This document shows positions 1 to 8,867 of a stretch of DNA of 36,095 nt, piece after piece; the first letter of the stretch is position 1; every line of letters starts with the position of its first letter. Position numbers and translations under genes: made by a program. The notes below the pieces were generated by a model that worked only from the letters and a program-made list of their open reading frames with translations, was not told the origin of the DNA and did no database searches. Source of the stretch: Methanosarcinaceae archaeon (lineage in GTDB: Archaea > Halobacteriota > Methanosarcinia > Methanosarcinales > Methanosarcinaceae); assembly GCA_021106765.1 (NCBI GenBank), contig JAIOTO010000095.1:1-36095 (forward strand), read 5' to 3'.

Positions 1-158
1 AACATGTGATGAGAGAGGTCCGTGAGGAACTCGATATTGGTATCATTACATCTGTACCAGGCTGTGCCAAGGGTATTGCAGCTAAGATGAATATTGAGAA
101 GCTGCTTGATATCGAGATCAACAGCTGCGCCAAGTTCAGAGATTCTACCGGACAGTAA
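1..158 (+). CDS. mtbB: Dimethylamine methyltransferase MtbB, C-terminal fragment (5' end outside window)
   Basis: The last 51 codons of a gene that begins upstream of the window (frame from base 3, TAA at 156-158). The peptide contains [16 protein letters not shown] and [15 protein letters not shown], which match what I know of the end of Methanosarcina MtbB, the pyrrolysine enzyme that moves a methyl group from dimethylamine to the corrinoid protein MtbC. The active-site UAG would lie about 110 codons before the stop, so it is not visible here. A hand comparison with the mtbB paralogue at 30535-31935 gives about 25 identities in 41 positions, so the two are clearly homologous but not recent copies. 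A strong terminator follows at once. Confidence 0.9.
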   Translation, partial: HVMREVREELDIGIITSVPGCAKGIAAKMNIEKLLDIEINSCAKFRDSTGQ

Positions 159-166
159 AGCAATCG

Positions 167-220
167 GATGTTTGTTCGATCTGTATATGGATGCAGATCA
201 AGCAAACATCTCTTTTTTTT
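167..220 (+). terminator. Terminator hairpin after mtbB
   Basis: A 20-bp stem (167-186 with 191-210) around a 4-base loop has one mismatch and two G-U pairs and is followed by TCTTTTTTTT. It starts 8 bases after the mtbB stop codon. The perfect half-stem GATGTTTG pairs with CAAACATC. This looks like a factor-independent terminator of an abundant transcript. Confidence 0.85.
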
Positions 221-378
221 ATTATAATAGTTAATCTTCAAAACACTTTAATTCCATACGTCCGTGATCGCTAGTCGATACCTCCTTAGGCCAGTGAAAA
301 TATCCTCAAAAGTACTTTATAGCTGTAATTCATTTCTCAACACGATCTTTGATCATATATCCAATACGGAGATTGATA

Positions 379-2214
379 GTGGACTCGATATATCTGTTGC
401 AGCTGGTGCTTGCAGTGTTGGTAATGGCCATCATAGCAGACACGCTGAGCAAGCGGTTCAAATTACCTGTACTGATCTTTCTTCTAATAGAGGGTATTTT
501 GATCGGGCCTGAGGTACTTGGTGTGCTTGATCCCAGTATTCTGGGAGATGGGCTCACTGCCATCGTATCTCTTTGCGTTTCAGTTATTGTATTTGATGGG
601 GGGTTACACATCGATGTCAAATCGGTACGAACCATCCAAAAGGGTGTACTAAAGCTTGTAACCCTTGGTTTACTCATCACCTTTGTATCTGCTACTATTA
701 TCTGTTATCTGGTAATTGGTTTTCCTCTCCAGATAGCAGCATTGTTCGGTGCATTGGTGACGGCCACCGGCCCTACGGTAATAACTCCGATCGTACGTAG
801 CGTCAGGGTAAATCATAAGGTCAGCAAGCTCCTTGAGATCGAAGGTATCCTCAATGATGCAGGAAGTGTCATACTTGCAGCACTCGTATTCGAGTGGATC
901 GTCTCCCAGTTATCAGGTGTAGAGGTCATCGAGTTTATTGCTTACCGAATCTTCATTGGTCTGGTAATGGGTGTTGCGAGTGGAATTGTACTGATCAGGT
1001 TCCTTTCACTCAAAACGGCTCTCTCCGCACAGACAGTAAAATTTGTTACATTCACAATGGTCATCGCAACCTATGTCATATCCGAGACATTTGGAAACGA
1101 ATCCGGGATACTCGCAGTGGCTATATTTGGTATCATTGTGGGTACTTCCAATGTTCCATATAAAGCTGCTCTTAAGGATTTCAAGGCAAACCTGGTATTC
1201 ATAATGCTAGCCCTGATCTTCATACTTCTCGCAGCGATGCTGAGATTTGAAGACATTACAAGGATCGGGATCATGGGGGTAGTTGTCATCCTGCTGTTGA
1301 TGTTTGTGGTCAGACCCCTGGCGGTATTCATATCTACCATAGGAACTAGTTTTACTACAAAAGAAAAGTTGTTCATATCGTTCGTAGGCCCACGAGGCGT
1401 TGTACCTGCCTCTATTGCAATATATTTTGCGATGAGATTGAATTTATTGGGTATGGATGGTGGCCAGGAACTTGTCGGCCTAATGTTCCTTACGGTAATA
1501 ATGACTGTAGTAGTAACAGGTACAATGGCAAAACATGTTGCAAAAAGATTAGGAGTGATATCCATGGAAATACTCATAGCAGGTGGAGGCGAAGTTGGTT
1601 ATATTCTGGCAGAGAGGTTTGAGAAGAGGGGACATAATGTAGTAGTGGTCGACGCACTGGAGGAGAACTGCGAAAAGTTGATGGAAGCCGACATTCGTGT
1701 TGTACATGGAGACGCTGAAAATATCGATGTGCTTAAAAAAGCAGGAATCGAGAATTCGAAGTATGTAGTGGCAACCACGGATCAGGATAACACGAACCTT
1801 ATGGTGTGTCAGATAGCTAAGGCCAAGTTCGGGTTCACAGAAGATCAGATCATTGCAAGGGTAAACAATATGGAAAACCTGCATGCGTTCTGGGATCTTA
1901 ATATACGATCCATGAGTCCTGCCATGGGTACTGCCATGGTTCTTGATAATATGGTTGGCAGGTCCAATATGTTTACCATGTGCGGTGTATCGGGGGGTGC
2001 TGAGACTCTGGAGGCCAGGGTTACAAATCCAAAGGTAGTAGGAAAGGCTATCAAAGAACTTTCCCTTCCGAAAAACAGTCTTTTGGTCATGGTGCGACGT
2101 GGAGACGATTCATTCATAGCCAATGGTAACATGGTGCTGGAACAAGATGATATTGTATCAATTATTGGAGAAGGGGATGCGGCAAAAGATGTTCAGGAGT
2201 TGTTGAACAGATAA
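379..2214 (+). CDS. CPA1-type Na+(K+)/H+ antiporter fused to a C-terminal RCK (TrkA-N/TrkA-C) domain
   Basis: A 611-residue membrane protein. Residues about 5-390 form a run of hydrophobic segments typical of NhaP/CPA1 exchangers, with TATGPTVITPI and EGILNDAG (the paired acidic-site region of this family) and GPRGVVPAS. At about residue 394 a cytoplasmic RCK module begins with the Rossmann motif GGGEVGYILAERF and VVVVDALEENC, followed by a TrkA-C-like end. RCK domains bind nucleotides or ions and gate transport, so the exchanger is probably regulated by cytoplasmic ligands. The reading frame is open from a TTG at 349, but I prefer GTG at 379 because GGAG lies 7 bases before it and the first helix then starts at once. 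It probably keeps Na+/K+/pH homeostasis. The exact ion is not readable from sequence. Confidence 0.85.
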   Translation: MDSIYLLQLVLAVLVMAIIADTLSKRFKLPVLIFLLIEGILIGPEVLGVLDPSILGDGLTAIVSLCVSVIVFDGGLHIDVKSVRTIQKGVLKLVTLGLLITFVSATIICYLVIGFPLQIAALFGALVTATGPTVITPIVRSVRVNHKVSKLLEIEGILNDAGSVILAALVFEWIVSQLSGVEVIEFIAYRIFIGLVMGVASGIVLIRFLSLKTALSAQTVKFVTFTMVIATYVISETFGNESGILAVAIFGIIVGTSNVPYKAALKDFKANLVFIMLALIFILLAAMLRFEDITRIGIMGVVVILLLMFVVRPLAVFISTIGTSFTTKEKLFISFVGPRGVVPASIAIYFAMRLNLLGMDGGQELVGLMFLTVIMTVVVTGTMAKHVAKRLGVISMEILIAGGGEVGYILAERFEKRGHNVVVVDALEENCEKLMEADIRVVHGDAENIDVLKKAGIENSKYVVATTDQDNTNLMVCQIAKAKFGFTEDQIIARVNNMENLHAFWDLNIRSMSPAMGTAMVLDNMVGRSNMFTMCGVSGGAETLEARVTNPKVVGKAIKELSLPKNSLLVMVRRGDDSFIANGNMVLEQDDIVSIIGEGDAAKDVQELLNR

Positions 2215-2249
2215 TATGTCAGGGAATACTTTCAATGTGCTTAGATCAG

Positions 2250-2259
2250 ATATATATAT
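2250..2259 (+). promoter_or_regulatory. TATA box of the RPA operon
   Basis: The run ATATATATAT lies 63-72 bases before the RPA start codon, which puts transcription start near 2281-2285. The leader then starts with GCCTCT (2281-2286), which can pair with AGAGGC (2303-2308) just before the GAGG ribosome-binding site, a small possible leader hairpin. Confidence 0.5.
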
Positions 2260-2321
2260 GTACAGTACCTATCTAAGATTGCCTCTCAAAAGATAACAAA
2301 CAAGAGGCTTGAGGAATTATT

Positions 2322-3572
2322 ATGGAAGTAGCTAACGATATTAAAGATAAATTTACTGAACTGGGAGTAGATATCCCTGTAGAACAGATCGAAGACAGGT
2401 TGAATAAACTTATCACCAAGTTTAAAGTTCCACAGGATGAAGCAAGAAGAAGTGTGGTGAATTACTTCTTGAAAGAATATGATATTGATCGGAGCAGGTT
2501 CTATTCTGGACAGTCATCGACTACTCTTGTCAGTATTGCTGATATAAATGAAGATGGCCAGTGGGTGAATGTCAAAGCCAAGGTTGTACAGTTGTGGGAC
2601 AATTCTCATGAATCAATATCCCAGGTTGGCCTTGTCGGAGATGAAACTGGTACGGTCAAATTTACTAAATGGTCACGCGACGATCTCCCGGATGTCGAGG
2701 AAGGTAAGACCTATCTATTCAACAATGTCGTTGTACATGAGTGGAACGGCAAGTTTGCGATCAATCTCAATAAAACTTCTTCAATAGAGGTATTGGATGA
2801 GGACCTGAATGTTGGAAATATTCCAACCGGTGATCCCCTGTCCACATCAATGGCAACGGTCGAAGAGATGAATGAGGATGGTAAGTGGGCGAATATCAAA
2901 GCCAAGGTTGTACAGCTGTGGGACAATTCTCACGAATCAATATCCCAGGTTGGCCTTGTTGGAGATGAAACTGGTACGATCAAATTCAATAAATGGTTAC
3001 GTGACGATCTCCTGGATGTCGAGGAAGGTAAGACCTATCTATTCAACAATGTCGTTGTACATGAGTGGAACGGCAAGTTTGCGATCAATCTCAATAAGAC
3101 CTCTTCGATAGAGGCATTGGATGAGGATATTGAGGTAGGCACGACGACGGTCACGTTCACCGGTGCGATGGTTGATGTCCAGGCAGGGTCGGGCTTGATA
3201 AAACGTTGTCCTGAATGCAATCGTGCATTGACAAAGGGTGCCTGTATGGAGCACGGAAAGGTAGATGGTGTGTATGATCTCAGGATCAAAGCTGTTCTTG
3301 ATGATGGTGTCACTGCTCAGGATGCAATTATAAAACGAGACATTTCCCAGGAGCTTGTTGGAATGACCCTTGATGAGGCTGTTTCCCTTGCGGCTGATGC
3401 CCTTGATCAAGGTGTTGTCCTTGAGCGTATGAGGTCCATGTTGATAGGGAAGTATTATACCATTGAGGGATCCAGATTGGACCGATATATTCTGGTTGAT
3501 TCCATCGATCAGATATCTGAACTGAACATGGCTCTGGTCGATGAGTTGATACGGGATACGGAGGTGGTGTAA
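2322..3572 (+). CDS. rpa: Replication protein A (single-stranded DNA-binding protein) with two near-identical OB folds and a zinc finger
   Basis: A 416-residue archaeal RPA that would coat single-stranded DNA in replication and repair. Residues 1-65 are a helical N-terminal region. Two OB folds follow at about 75-160 and 183-268, and residues 296-311 carry a C-x2-C-x8-C-x2-H zinc finger (C296, C299, C308, H311) followed by a C-terminal OB-like domain. The two OB folds are almost the same at DNA level as well (units about 2548-2802 and 2872-3126, offset 324 bases), far closer than functionally separate OB folds in one RPA normally are. The next gene starts directly after its TAA, so the pair is co-transcribed. 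A ribosome-binding GAGG lies before the ATG. Confidence 0.93.
   Translation: MEVANDIKDKFTELGVDIPVEQIEDRLNKLITKFKVPQDEARRSVVNYFLKEYDIDRSRFYSGQSSTTLVSIADINEDGQWVNVKAKVVQLWDNSHESISQVGLVGDETGTVKFTKWSRDDLPDVEEGKTYLFNNVVVHEWNGKFAINLNKTSSIEVLDEDLNVGNIPTGDPLSTSMATVEEMNEDGKWANIKAKVVQLWDNSHESISQVGLVGDETGTIKFNKWLRDDLLDVEEGKTYLFNNVVVHEWNGKFAINLNKTSSIEALDEDIEVGTTTVTFTGAMVDVQAGSGLIKRCPECNRALTKGACMEHGKVDGVYDLRIKAVLDDGVTAQDAIIKRDISQELVGMTLDEAVSLAADALDQGVVLERMRSMLIGKYYTIEGSRLDRYILVDSIDQISELNMALVDELIRDTEVV
2548..2802 (+). repeat. Tandem in-gene repeat, copy 1 (RPA OB fold 1)
   Basis: Together with 2872-3126 this is a direct repeat of about 255 bases, 324 bases (108 codons) apart and in the same frame. Long blocks are identical, for example the part that encodes FNNVVVHEWNGKFAINLNKT. 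Differences are scattered single bases, many of them silent. This suggests a recent duplication or continuing gene conversion. Confidence 0.85.
2872..3126 (+). repeat. Tandem in-gene repeat, copy 2 (RPA OB fold 2)
   Basis: Second copy of the in-frame repeat described at 2548-2802. It encodes the same OB-fold core (AKVVQLWDNSHES, then QVGLVGDETGT) with few substitutions, including W-V-N-V to W-A-N-I, V-K-F-T to I-K-F-N and W-S-R to W-L-R. Confidence 0.85.
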
Positions 3573-4139
3573 ATGGCAGTGTATATACGTGAAGTTGCAC
3601 AGCGAATTTTTGCTCAGGAGTTTCGGGAATCCGATCTTTCATTCAAAGATGGTGACGATGTATATTCGCCACATTATCTATTAACTCCCACAGGTGCAAA
3701 GGTTAACCGTATATTCATTGTTGGAACTCTGATCGAAAAGGAAGATATTGGCACTGATTCGGAGTACTGGAAGGGACGTGTATCAGATCCTACCGGTTCT
3801 TTCTTCATCTATGCTGGTCAGTACCAGCCTGAAGCTGCACAGGTTCTTGCAGAATGTGAAACACCTGCTTTTGTTGCTATCGTAGGAAAACCGAGTACCT
3901 ACACCACAGCAGATGGAAGTGTACTCACGTCCGTAAGACCTGAATCCATACATATTGTGGATGGAGAAACACGTGACATATGGGTTGCTGATACGGCCGA
4001 GCGAACCCTTGATCGCATAAGTGCTCTTGATGACGAAGATTCGAATGTGGTAAAGGCAAAGGAGCATTACGGTACTGACAGGGCCTACTATTCGTCTATG
4101 GCATTGGATGCCCTGCGATCCCTGAAAGATGAAATTTGA
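3573..4139 (+). CDS. RPA-associated protein (RPAP, COG3390-type OB-fold protein)
   Basis: 188 residues. The protein has YSPHYLLTPTGAKVNRIFIVGTL, shown here as two pieces YSPHYLLTPTGAK and VNRIFIVGTL, then RVSDPTGSFFIYAGQYQP, the signature of the archaeal OB-fold protein always found next to RPA. In haloarchaea such proteins bind their partner RPA and help it work on DNA (established knowledge of the family). The ATG directly follows the RPA stop codon with no gap, which argues for coupled translation and a complex with equal amounts of both proteins. The C-terminal third is helical and charged. A terminator follows 9 bases after the stop. Confidence 0.85.
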   Translation: MAVYIREVAQRIFAQEFRESDLSFKDGDDVYSPHYLLTPTGAKVNRIFIVGTLIEKEDIGTDSEYWKGRVSDPTGSFFIYAGQYQPEAAQVLAECETPAFVAIVGKPSTYTTADGSVLTSVRPESIHIVDGETRDIWVADTAERTLDRISALDDEDSNVVKAKEHYGTDRAYYSSMALDALRSLKDEI

Positions 4140-4148
4140 TGGAATAGC

Positions 4149-4177
4149 ACTGCGCGATGATGCGCAGTCTCTTTTTT
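4149..4177 (+). terminator. Terminator hairpin of the RPA operon
   Basis: A perfect 7-bp stem ACTGCGC / GCGCAGT (4149-4155 and 4162-4168) with a 6-base loop, followed by CTCTTTTTT. The same stem sequence occurs in the thermosome terminator at 14544-14564. Confidence 0.85.
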
Positions 4178-4237
4178 ATCGAGCATAGACCAAAAGTCAG
4201 ATAAACATAGTTTGCATTGAACTATACAGGTGATAAA

Positions 4238-4471
4238 ATGAGAACGTACCTACTTATATGGTACAATAGTGAAGGCGGTCGCCCATCGGAGATCAACCAG
4301 CGTTTGATGTCCCTGGGATTCAAGCCCATGCATGGTACCTATGATTATATCTATGACTGGGGTAACAACGTTGATGTGGATGAGATCCTGAAGATTGGAG
4401 ACAAGGTATGCTTAACCCTTCATAATATGAATGTCACCTTCAAGATCGAAACGATCAATGGCAAGGATTGA
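4238..4471 (+). CDS. Small conserved protein of unknown function
   Basis: 77 residues, soluble, with no membrane segment. It starts RTYLLIWYNSEGGRPSEI and contains several aromatic residues (GTYDYIYDWGNN). The frame is open from 4217, but ATG at 4238 is preferred because GGTGA stands just before it and the protein then begins with its beta-strand. I do not recognise a domain. The pattern of a first strand, a helix (EINQRLMSLGF) and a strand suggests a small alpha/beta fold. It is a single gene between the RPA terminator and the convergent phosphoesterase operon. Confidence 0.65.
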   Translation: MRTYLLIWYNSEGGRPSEINQRLMSLGFKPMHGTYDYIYDWGNNVDVDEILKIGDKVCLTLHNMNVTFKIETINGKD

Positions 4472-4485
4472 TAGTACATTTTATA

Positions 4486-5019
4486 TTAATCAGATCGTGT
4501 GGAGAGGTCTTGTGAGAACTTAATATACTCGCATGATCTTCCTTCTATTTCTATGATCCTTGCGGACACATCCTTTCCGTTAACATTTATCTCAACAACA
4601 GTTGGGGCTGCCATCCGCGGAGAAGTGGGTGATCCCGGGCAGATAAGAGTAACATCACTCTTTTCAATAAGAGGTCTGTGGATATGACCAAAAATGAGGA
4701 CATCCACTCCCATTTCCATTGCAAGATATCGCAATGCAGTGGTATCCATAATAGACAGTGAACCGTTGTGCACCACCCCTATGTAAATCCCTTCTACTTT
4801 GAACTTGATCCTTTCGGGTAGTAGCTGCTTGAGTTCGTCGTCGTCTGAATTACCATGCACTGCTTTGAGTTTGTGCGAAGCAGCAAATGCTCGATAACAG
4901 TCCATTGAGTCAAAGTCCCCGGCATGGACGATCATATCACTATCTGCAATGATCGCTTCAAGCTGTGGTGAGAGAACGCCTCCTCTCAGGTGCGTATCAG
5001 AAAGAACGATAATTTTCAT
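4486..5019 (-). CDS. YfcE/MJ0936-type metallophosphoesterase
   Basis: 177 residues, the usual length for the small archaeal calcineurin-like phosphoesterases. All metal-site motifs are present: SDTH (D8, H10), GDFD (D35), HGNSD (N57), VVHNG (H84) and GHIH (H112, H114). Such enzymes hydrolyse phosphodiesters or phosphomonoesters with two metal ions, but the natural substrate is not predictable. It is the last gene of a leftward operon with two winged-helix regulators (26 bases after the gene at 5046). It converges on the small protein at 4238-4471 with only 14 bases between the stop codons. Confidence 0.85.
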   Translation of the reverse strand: MKIIVLSDTHLRGGVLSPQLEAIIADSDMIVHAGDFDSMDCYRAFAASHKLKAVHGNSDDDELKQLLPERIKFKVEGIYIGVVHNGSLSIMDTTALRYLAMEMGVDVLIFGHIHRPLIEKSDVTLICPGSPTSPRMAAPTVVEINVNGKDVSARIIEIEGRSCEYIKFSQDLSTRSD

Positions 5020-5045
5020 GGATCTGTTTCACCAAAAGATATATA

Positions 5046-5834
5046 TTATTGAATTGCCAGATCCACCAGCTCATATTCCAGATTATCCGTCTCCAAACGG
5101 TTCATGATGGTTGGTACTTCCTCATCGATCACAAGGACAAGCGATGACAGACCATGGAAGGCTGCTTCAACAATGGATTCTTTGGCACCATACATAACAT
5201 CAGGAACCAGTCCTATCCTTTTAAGAGCTACCAGGGATTCGACTCCGATCGCTGCAATGTAGGCCTTTGTACCGGCAAGTGTTCTCAGACGCTCGAGATT
5301 GATATTCTTTGAACCTCCACGTTCACTGCGTGGTATTTTGCAAACGGTTATGCTTGCCGTTTCGAGATCGATCATGCCTACCAGGTCCGTAACGCCAACA
5401 TCTTCTCCCTTTTGAGCATCGGAGATCGTGGTACCGGTAGCATCCACTTTATCATATTTGTTCACATAGAGCAATCCATCTCTCATATGCAAGTAGACCT
5501 TTTCACCCTTTGTAAGATCCTCATCGGCAATTGCTGTCCAGGTGGATACATGGCTGATGATGTCACTCATCACAAACTTAGCATAGCGTTTCATGTCTGC
5601 GGCGTTTTCCAAGACCCATTCTACGCCTATTTTCGTGACCCGATAGCGAACACGTCCGTCCGAATGTATGAATCCTTCTGCTGTAAGCTCTTTGATATAT
5701 TCCGAGACTGCCTGTGGAGTTACACCTATCTTATCGGCGATCTCCTTCTGTCGCACATTTGGTTGGTGAGCTGCAACCTCTATCAGTATCTGGAACTTGG
5801 TAATTCCACTTTTGCTTTGTAATATATCGATCAT
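5046..5834 (-). CDS. Winged-helix (MarR/Lrp-like) archaeal transcription regulator with a large C-terminal domain
   Basis: 262 residues. Residues about 12-75 are a clear winged helix-turn-helix: KFQILIEVAAHQPNVRQ, then KEIADKIGVTPQAVSEYIKEL as recognition helix, then the wing GFIHSDGRVRYRVT. The remaining 180 residues are a mixed alpha/beta domain that ends LEYELVDLAIQ. I do not recognise its ligand. Its start overlaps the stop of the gene at 5831 by ATGA, so the two regulators are translated together. Whether it represses or activates, and which genes, is unknown. The phosphoesterase downstream is an obvious first candidate. Confidence 0.75.
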   Translation of the reverse strand: MIDILQSKSGITKFQILIEVAAHQPNVRQKEIADKIGVTPQAVSEYIKELTAEGFIHSDGRVRYRVTKIGVEWVLENAADMKRYAKFVMSDIISHVSTWTAIADEDLTKGEKVYLHMRDGLLYVNKYDKVDATGTTISDAQKGEDVGVTDLVGMIDLETASITVCKIPRSERGGSKNINLERLRTLAGTKAYIAAIGVESLVALKRIGLVPDVMYGAKESIVEAAFHGLSSLVLVIDEEVPTIMNRLETDNLEYELVDLAIQ

Positions 5835-6340
5835 TTATGATTCTCATTTACTTTGAGTCTCTGTCCCATAACTGATATAATGTTAGAGCGTTGTGCCAGG
5901 GAACGAACATGTAAAGCACTTTTATTGAGGGCACGTGTAAGGCTGCTCATTGAATGGTTTCCATCAATTACCAGTGTTTCCAGCTCACGGACAAGGCCTT
6001 CAATTTCTTCATATGGTGCGAAGGTCAACATGAGTATTTCACTCAGATCATCAAGAGAACACTGAAAATTAGCCTGGGCCTTTGAATACGAAGAACGGTA
6101 CTCCTTTTCAGGTGTTTGCCCGGGTTCTGGCATGTGCCACTGGCTTTCAACCAGTCCACATTTTTTCAGTATCTCTATACTGGGTGCGACCTCAAACCCC
6201 ATATCCTCTTTTAGCTCTGATGTTGTCTTCCAATCATCCGTAAGTGCATTATACACTTTCTTATGCTCTTTGGATCTGAATGTTTGAAGAAGAGGAACCA
6301 ATTCGGAAGGGTCATTTATGATTCGGGTTCGTTTGGGCAT
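5831..6340 (-). CDS. ArsR-like winged-helix regulator
   Basis: 169 residues. The segment LQTFRSKEHKKVYNALTDD followed by WKTTSELKEDMGFEVAPSIE and ILKKCGLVESQW is a winged helix of the ArsR/DtxR kind found in many methanogens. The C-terminal half (LSEILMLTFAPYEE onward, to SLAQRSNII) is helical and may dimerise. It is the first gene of the operon with 5046-5834 and 4486-5019. A TATA-like TATTTATTATAC at 6359-6370 (minus strand) puts transcription start very near the ATG, although GGAAAGG before the ATG also fits a ribosome-binding site. Confidence 0.72.
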   Translation of the reverse strand: MPKRTRIINDPSELVPLLQTFRSKEHKKVYNALTDDWKTTSELKEDMGFEVAPSIEILKKCGLVESQWHMPEPGQTPEKEYRSSYSKAQANFQCSLDDLSEILMLTFAPYEEIEGLVRELETLVIDGNHSMSSLTRALNKSALHVRSLAQRSNIISVMGQRLKVNENHK

Positions 6341-6358
6341 ATTCCAACCTTTCCATTT

Positions 6359-6370
6359 GTATAATAAATA
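6359..6370 (-). promoter_or_regulatory. TATA box for the regulator/phosphoesterase operon
   Basis: Read on the minus strand, TATTTATTATAC ends 19 bases before the ATG at 6340. The predicted transcript therefore has a very short leader or none. Confidence 0.4.
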
Positions 6371-6492
6371 CTGAAATAGACTATGAATTGATTATTTTAT
6401 AATAAGGCTTCAGTATACTATGGCACTGAAAGGTAATAAACTTGTTGTGGTTATTGACGATGAACTGCCATTTTTTAAAATGATAGATCGTT

Positions 6493-8823
6493 TCAATCCA
6501 TTGACTGGACCAGAGGGATCAAATGTATCGTATCACCATTGACAATTTCATTTTCGGAAATGGAGACCTCGACCATCTGACCACCATTCTCACTCCACAC
6601 ATGGATCACATCTGCTGGAGCGGTATCATATGGGCAGTTCGTGGTCGCATACGGCACGATTATTTCATACCAGCCATCATCGTCAGCAATGGCTGTATTG
6701 TGGTATTCAAAACTTCGCTCACGGTTCGATGTTATCAAAACAGCAGCATGAACTATATCTCCGGGTGTTGTCTGGCCGACAAGGTGTGCGCCCTTGACAT
6801 ATTCAAATATCTTCACATACTTTACATCCGGATTCGTTGTCACAGTGGTATTTGACTCATACACCAATCTGAAGTGGTCCAGCATAACACCATCAAAGAC
6901 ATGGAGTTGTACAAGCATGGTTTGCTTGAATTTATCATTTTCCACCTTACGCATTATTGTCTTCGAACCCTCGTGTGTGGTGAGGAGATCATAATAACTA
7001 TCTGTTTTTTCTCCAGAAAGCTGTGCAATATTGTTGAACTTTGTTTTCACCATTTCTATATCAGTGATAACATATCGGACATTCCTCATATCCAGTATTT
7101 CATTACCGGCATTCTCATCACTGCTGATGAAGAAATCCGCAGAATCCTTTACACCGGTCTGGAAATTGTTGGCTACTACCGGTCGATGGCCTGTGTATAA
7201 TATCCAATTACCATAGTCCCACCAGCTCATGATCCCATATTCTGCCTGTCCTGTGGCTTCATCGTAGAATGAGGTCTTTGGGGTATTCTGATCCAACCAC
7301 CGAACTGACTCATCCCAATCAGACGGTATCATGGATGGGTTGTTTGCAAGTGATATTCCAGTGTATATGGTTGGAATGAAAAGAAGCATAACAATGATCA
7401 GTGGTATGATGCTTCTTGAAGATCCCCGTTTAGACGATCTGGACCCGCCTTTATCTGGCCGGGTATAGATCGCCATGATCAGATAGCCGCTCAGTATCGA
7501 GATATTGATGGAAAGCAGATATGCAAAACGACTCTGTGAGATGGTAAGTAGCGTGATGACCACTGTCCACACAATGAAAAATGTCAGTTCTGCTGGATAT
7601 TGTTCTTCATTTACTCTTTTAACGATCATCCACGCTGCTATAAGAGCTACCAGTGTGCATAGACCGAAATATTCCCAGAGGTTAACTAATGTGAAACTAC
7701 CATCCACAGCAAAGAACAACGGTGATGCTTCTGATATAGTACCGAGGATCTCCCCTCCTCCAAACAGGTAGTTAATACCGAAGGCGATATTCTGATATAC
7801 ATTTGGAGTGGCAAATTTCAGCGTTAGCAGACCGAGCACTGCCAGTGTGACAACCATGGCCGGATATTTCCACCAATCCATACCCTTTGTATGAAAATAG
7901 GTAGCCGTCGATCCTAGAATACCGATCCCGACAAGGATGATCGCTACATAGATCACATGGAACCCGGAAAGGAACATTGGACTCATCTCCAGCCCGGGTC
8001 GTAATGTGGAGGCAACAACAGGCACCAATAGGATCAGTGTTGTTAGGTACGTACACATTCCGATAATGAACAGATACTGGGATGACCTGCCCGTTTTGAG
8101 ATCGAGGCTGAACTGTACAGGGAGGTACAGGAATATAAGACCAATAAAGATCGGTGAGCCTGCCCATGTTATGACTGCCAGTATCAGGAACACGCCAGAC
8201 AACGCTGCGTATATCAAAGGTCTGGCGATCGTTCGGTCACGATTCCTAAGTTTGGTAAATGTGATATCATTCATCCTGCCGGATCGCAGGGAATAAATAA
8301 ACAGAGCGTATGCAGCCGTGGAAAGAAGGACCTCTGCAGCATGATGATCGGTGGCACCTATCTGGGTGACCATCAGATGAGCCGGCATAAATACAAGAAC
8401 GGCTGCACTCATAAGTGCGATCTTTTTGTCAAAGATAGTTGATGCAGCAACATAGATCGGTATGATGGATAGAGTGCCAAGCAGTGCTGGTAAAATTGCT
8501 CCTGCTACCTCTATTGTGTGCAGATCAGGGTTACCTGCTCCCAAGATCAGGGCAAGCAAGGCAGCGAGCTGATCGTAAAGAGGCGGCCACGCAATATCAA
8601 AGCCATAAGGGTAGTTCAGGTACGAGTCGAACGTGAGATAATCAGGGAAGTTGTGGGTGGTGTGAACGATCCGTCTCATATGGTAAAACGAATCATAACC
8701 AAGGAACATGATCTTGTCATTCGTAAATACTACAGCGGCCGAGAGCGCCCGGAAGATCAGGGCAGCCAGGGCGATGAGTACCAGCAGAGTTTTGTTGTTG
8801 GGGATATGACTACCGATGGACAT
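6493..8823 (-). CDS. aglB: AglB/STT3 dolichyl-phosphooligosaccharide-protein glycotransferase
   Basis: 776 residues. This is the membrane enzyme that transfers a lipid-linked glycan onto Asn in N-x-S/T of secreted proteins such as the S-layer. The first acidic motif is GYDSFYH (D44), the second is GATDHHAAE (D159, H160, H161, E164), the archaeal external-loop motif TISE is at 362-365, and the signature WWDYGN is at 534-539. About 13 membrane segments fill residues 10-490, and the rest is extracytoplasmic. A basic cytoplasmic loop SRSSKRGSSR precedes the last helix. It is the fourth gene of a leftward glycosylation cluster. A TATA box in the 58-base gap upstream suggests that it can also be transcribed alone. 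Confidence 0.95.
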   Translation of the reverse strand: MSIGSHIPNNKTLLVLIALAALIFRALSAAVVFTNDKIMFLGYDSFYHMRRIVHTTHNFPDYLTFDSYLNYPYGFDIAWPPLYDQLAALLALILGAGNPDLHTIEVAGAILPALLGTLSIIPIYVAASTIFDKKIALMSAAVLVFMPAHLMVTQIGATDHHAAEVLLSTAAYALFIYSLRSGRMNDITFTKLRNRDRTIARPLIYAALSGVFLILAVITWAGSPIFIGLIFLYLPVQFSLDLKTGRSSQYLFIIGMCTYLTTLILLVPVVASTLRPGLEMSPMFLSGFHVIYVAIILVGIGILGSTATYFHTKGMDWWKYPAMVVTLAVLGLLTLKFATPNVYQNIAFGINYLFGGGEILGTISEASPLFFAVDGSFTLVNLWEYFGLCTLVALIAAWMIVKRVNEEQYPAELTFFIVWTVVITLLTISQSRFAYLLSINISILSGYLIMAIYTRPDKGGSRSSKRGSSRSIIPLIIVMLLFIPTIYTGISLANNPSMIPSDWDESVRWLDQNTPKTSFYDEATGQAEYGIMSWWDYGNWILYTGHRPVVANNFQTGVKDSADFFISSDENAGNEILDMRNVRYVITDIEMVKTKFNNIAQLSGEKTDSYYDLLTTHEGSKTIMRKVENDKFKQTMLVQLHVFDGVMLDHFRLVYESNTTVTTNPDVKYVKIFEYVKGAHLVGQTTPGDIVHAAVLITSNRERSFEYHNTAIADDDGWYEIIVPYATTNCPYDTAPADVIHVWSENGGQMVEVSISENEIVNGDTIHLIPLVQSMD

Positions 8824-8867
8824 TGTTATCTCTCGGGATTAATGTTTTGTCCCTATAAGGATGTAAC

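Noticed and set aside
6420-6542. 40-codon reading frame on the plus strand (ALKGNKLVVVIDDELP)
   Set aside because: It overlaps the end of aglB on the other strand and has no ribosome-binding site or promoter; kept as unlikely.
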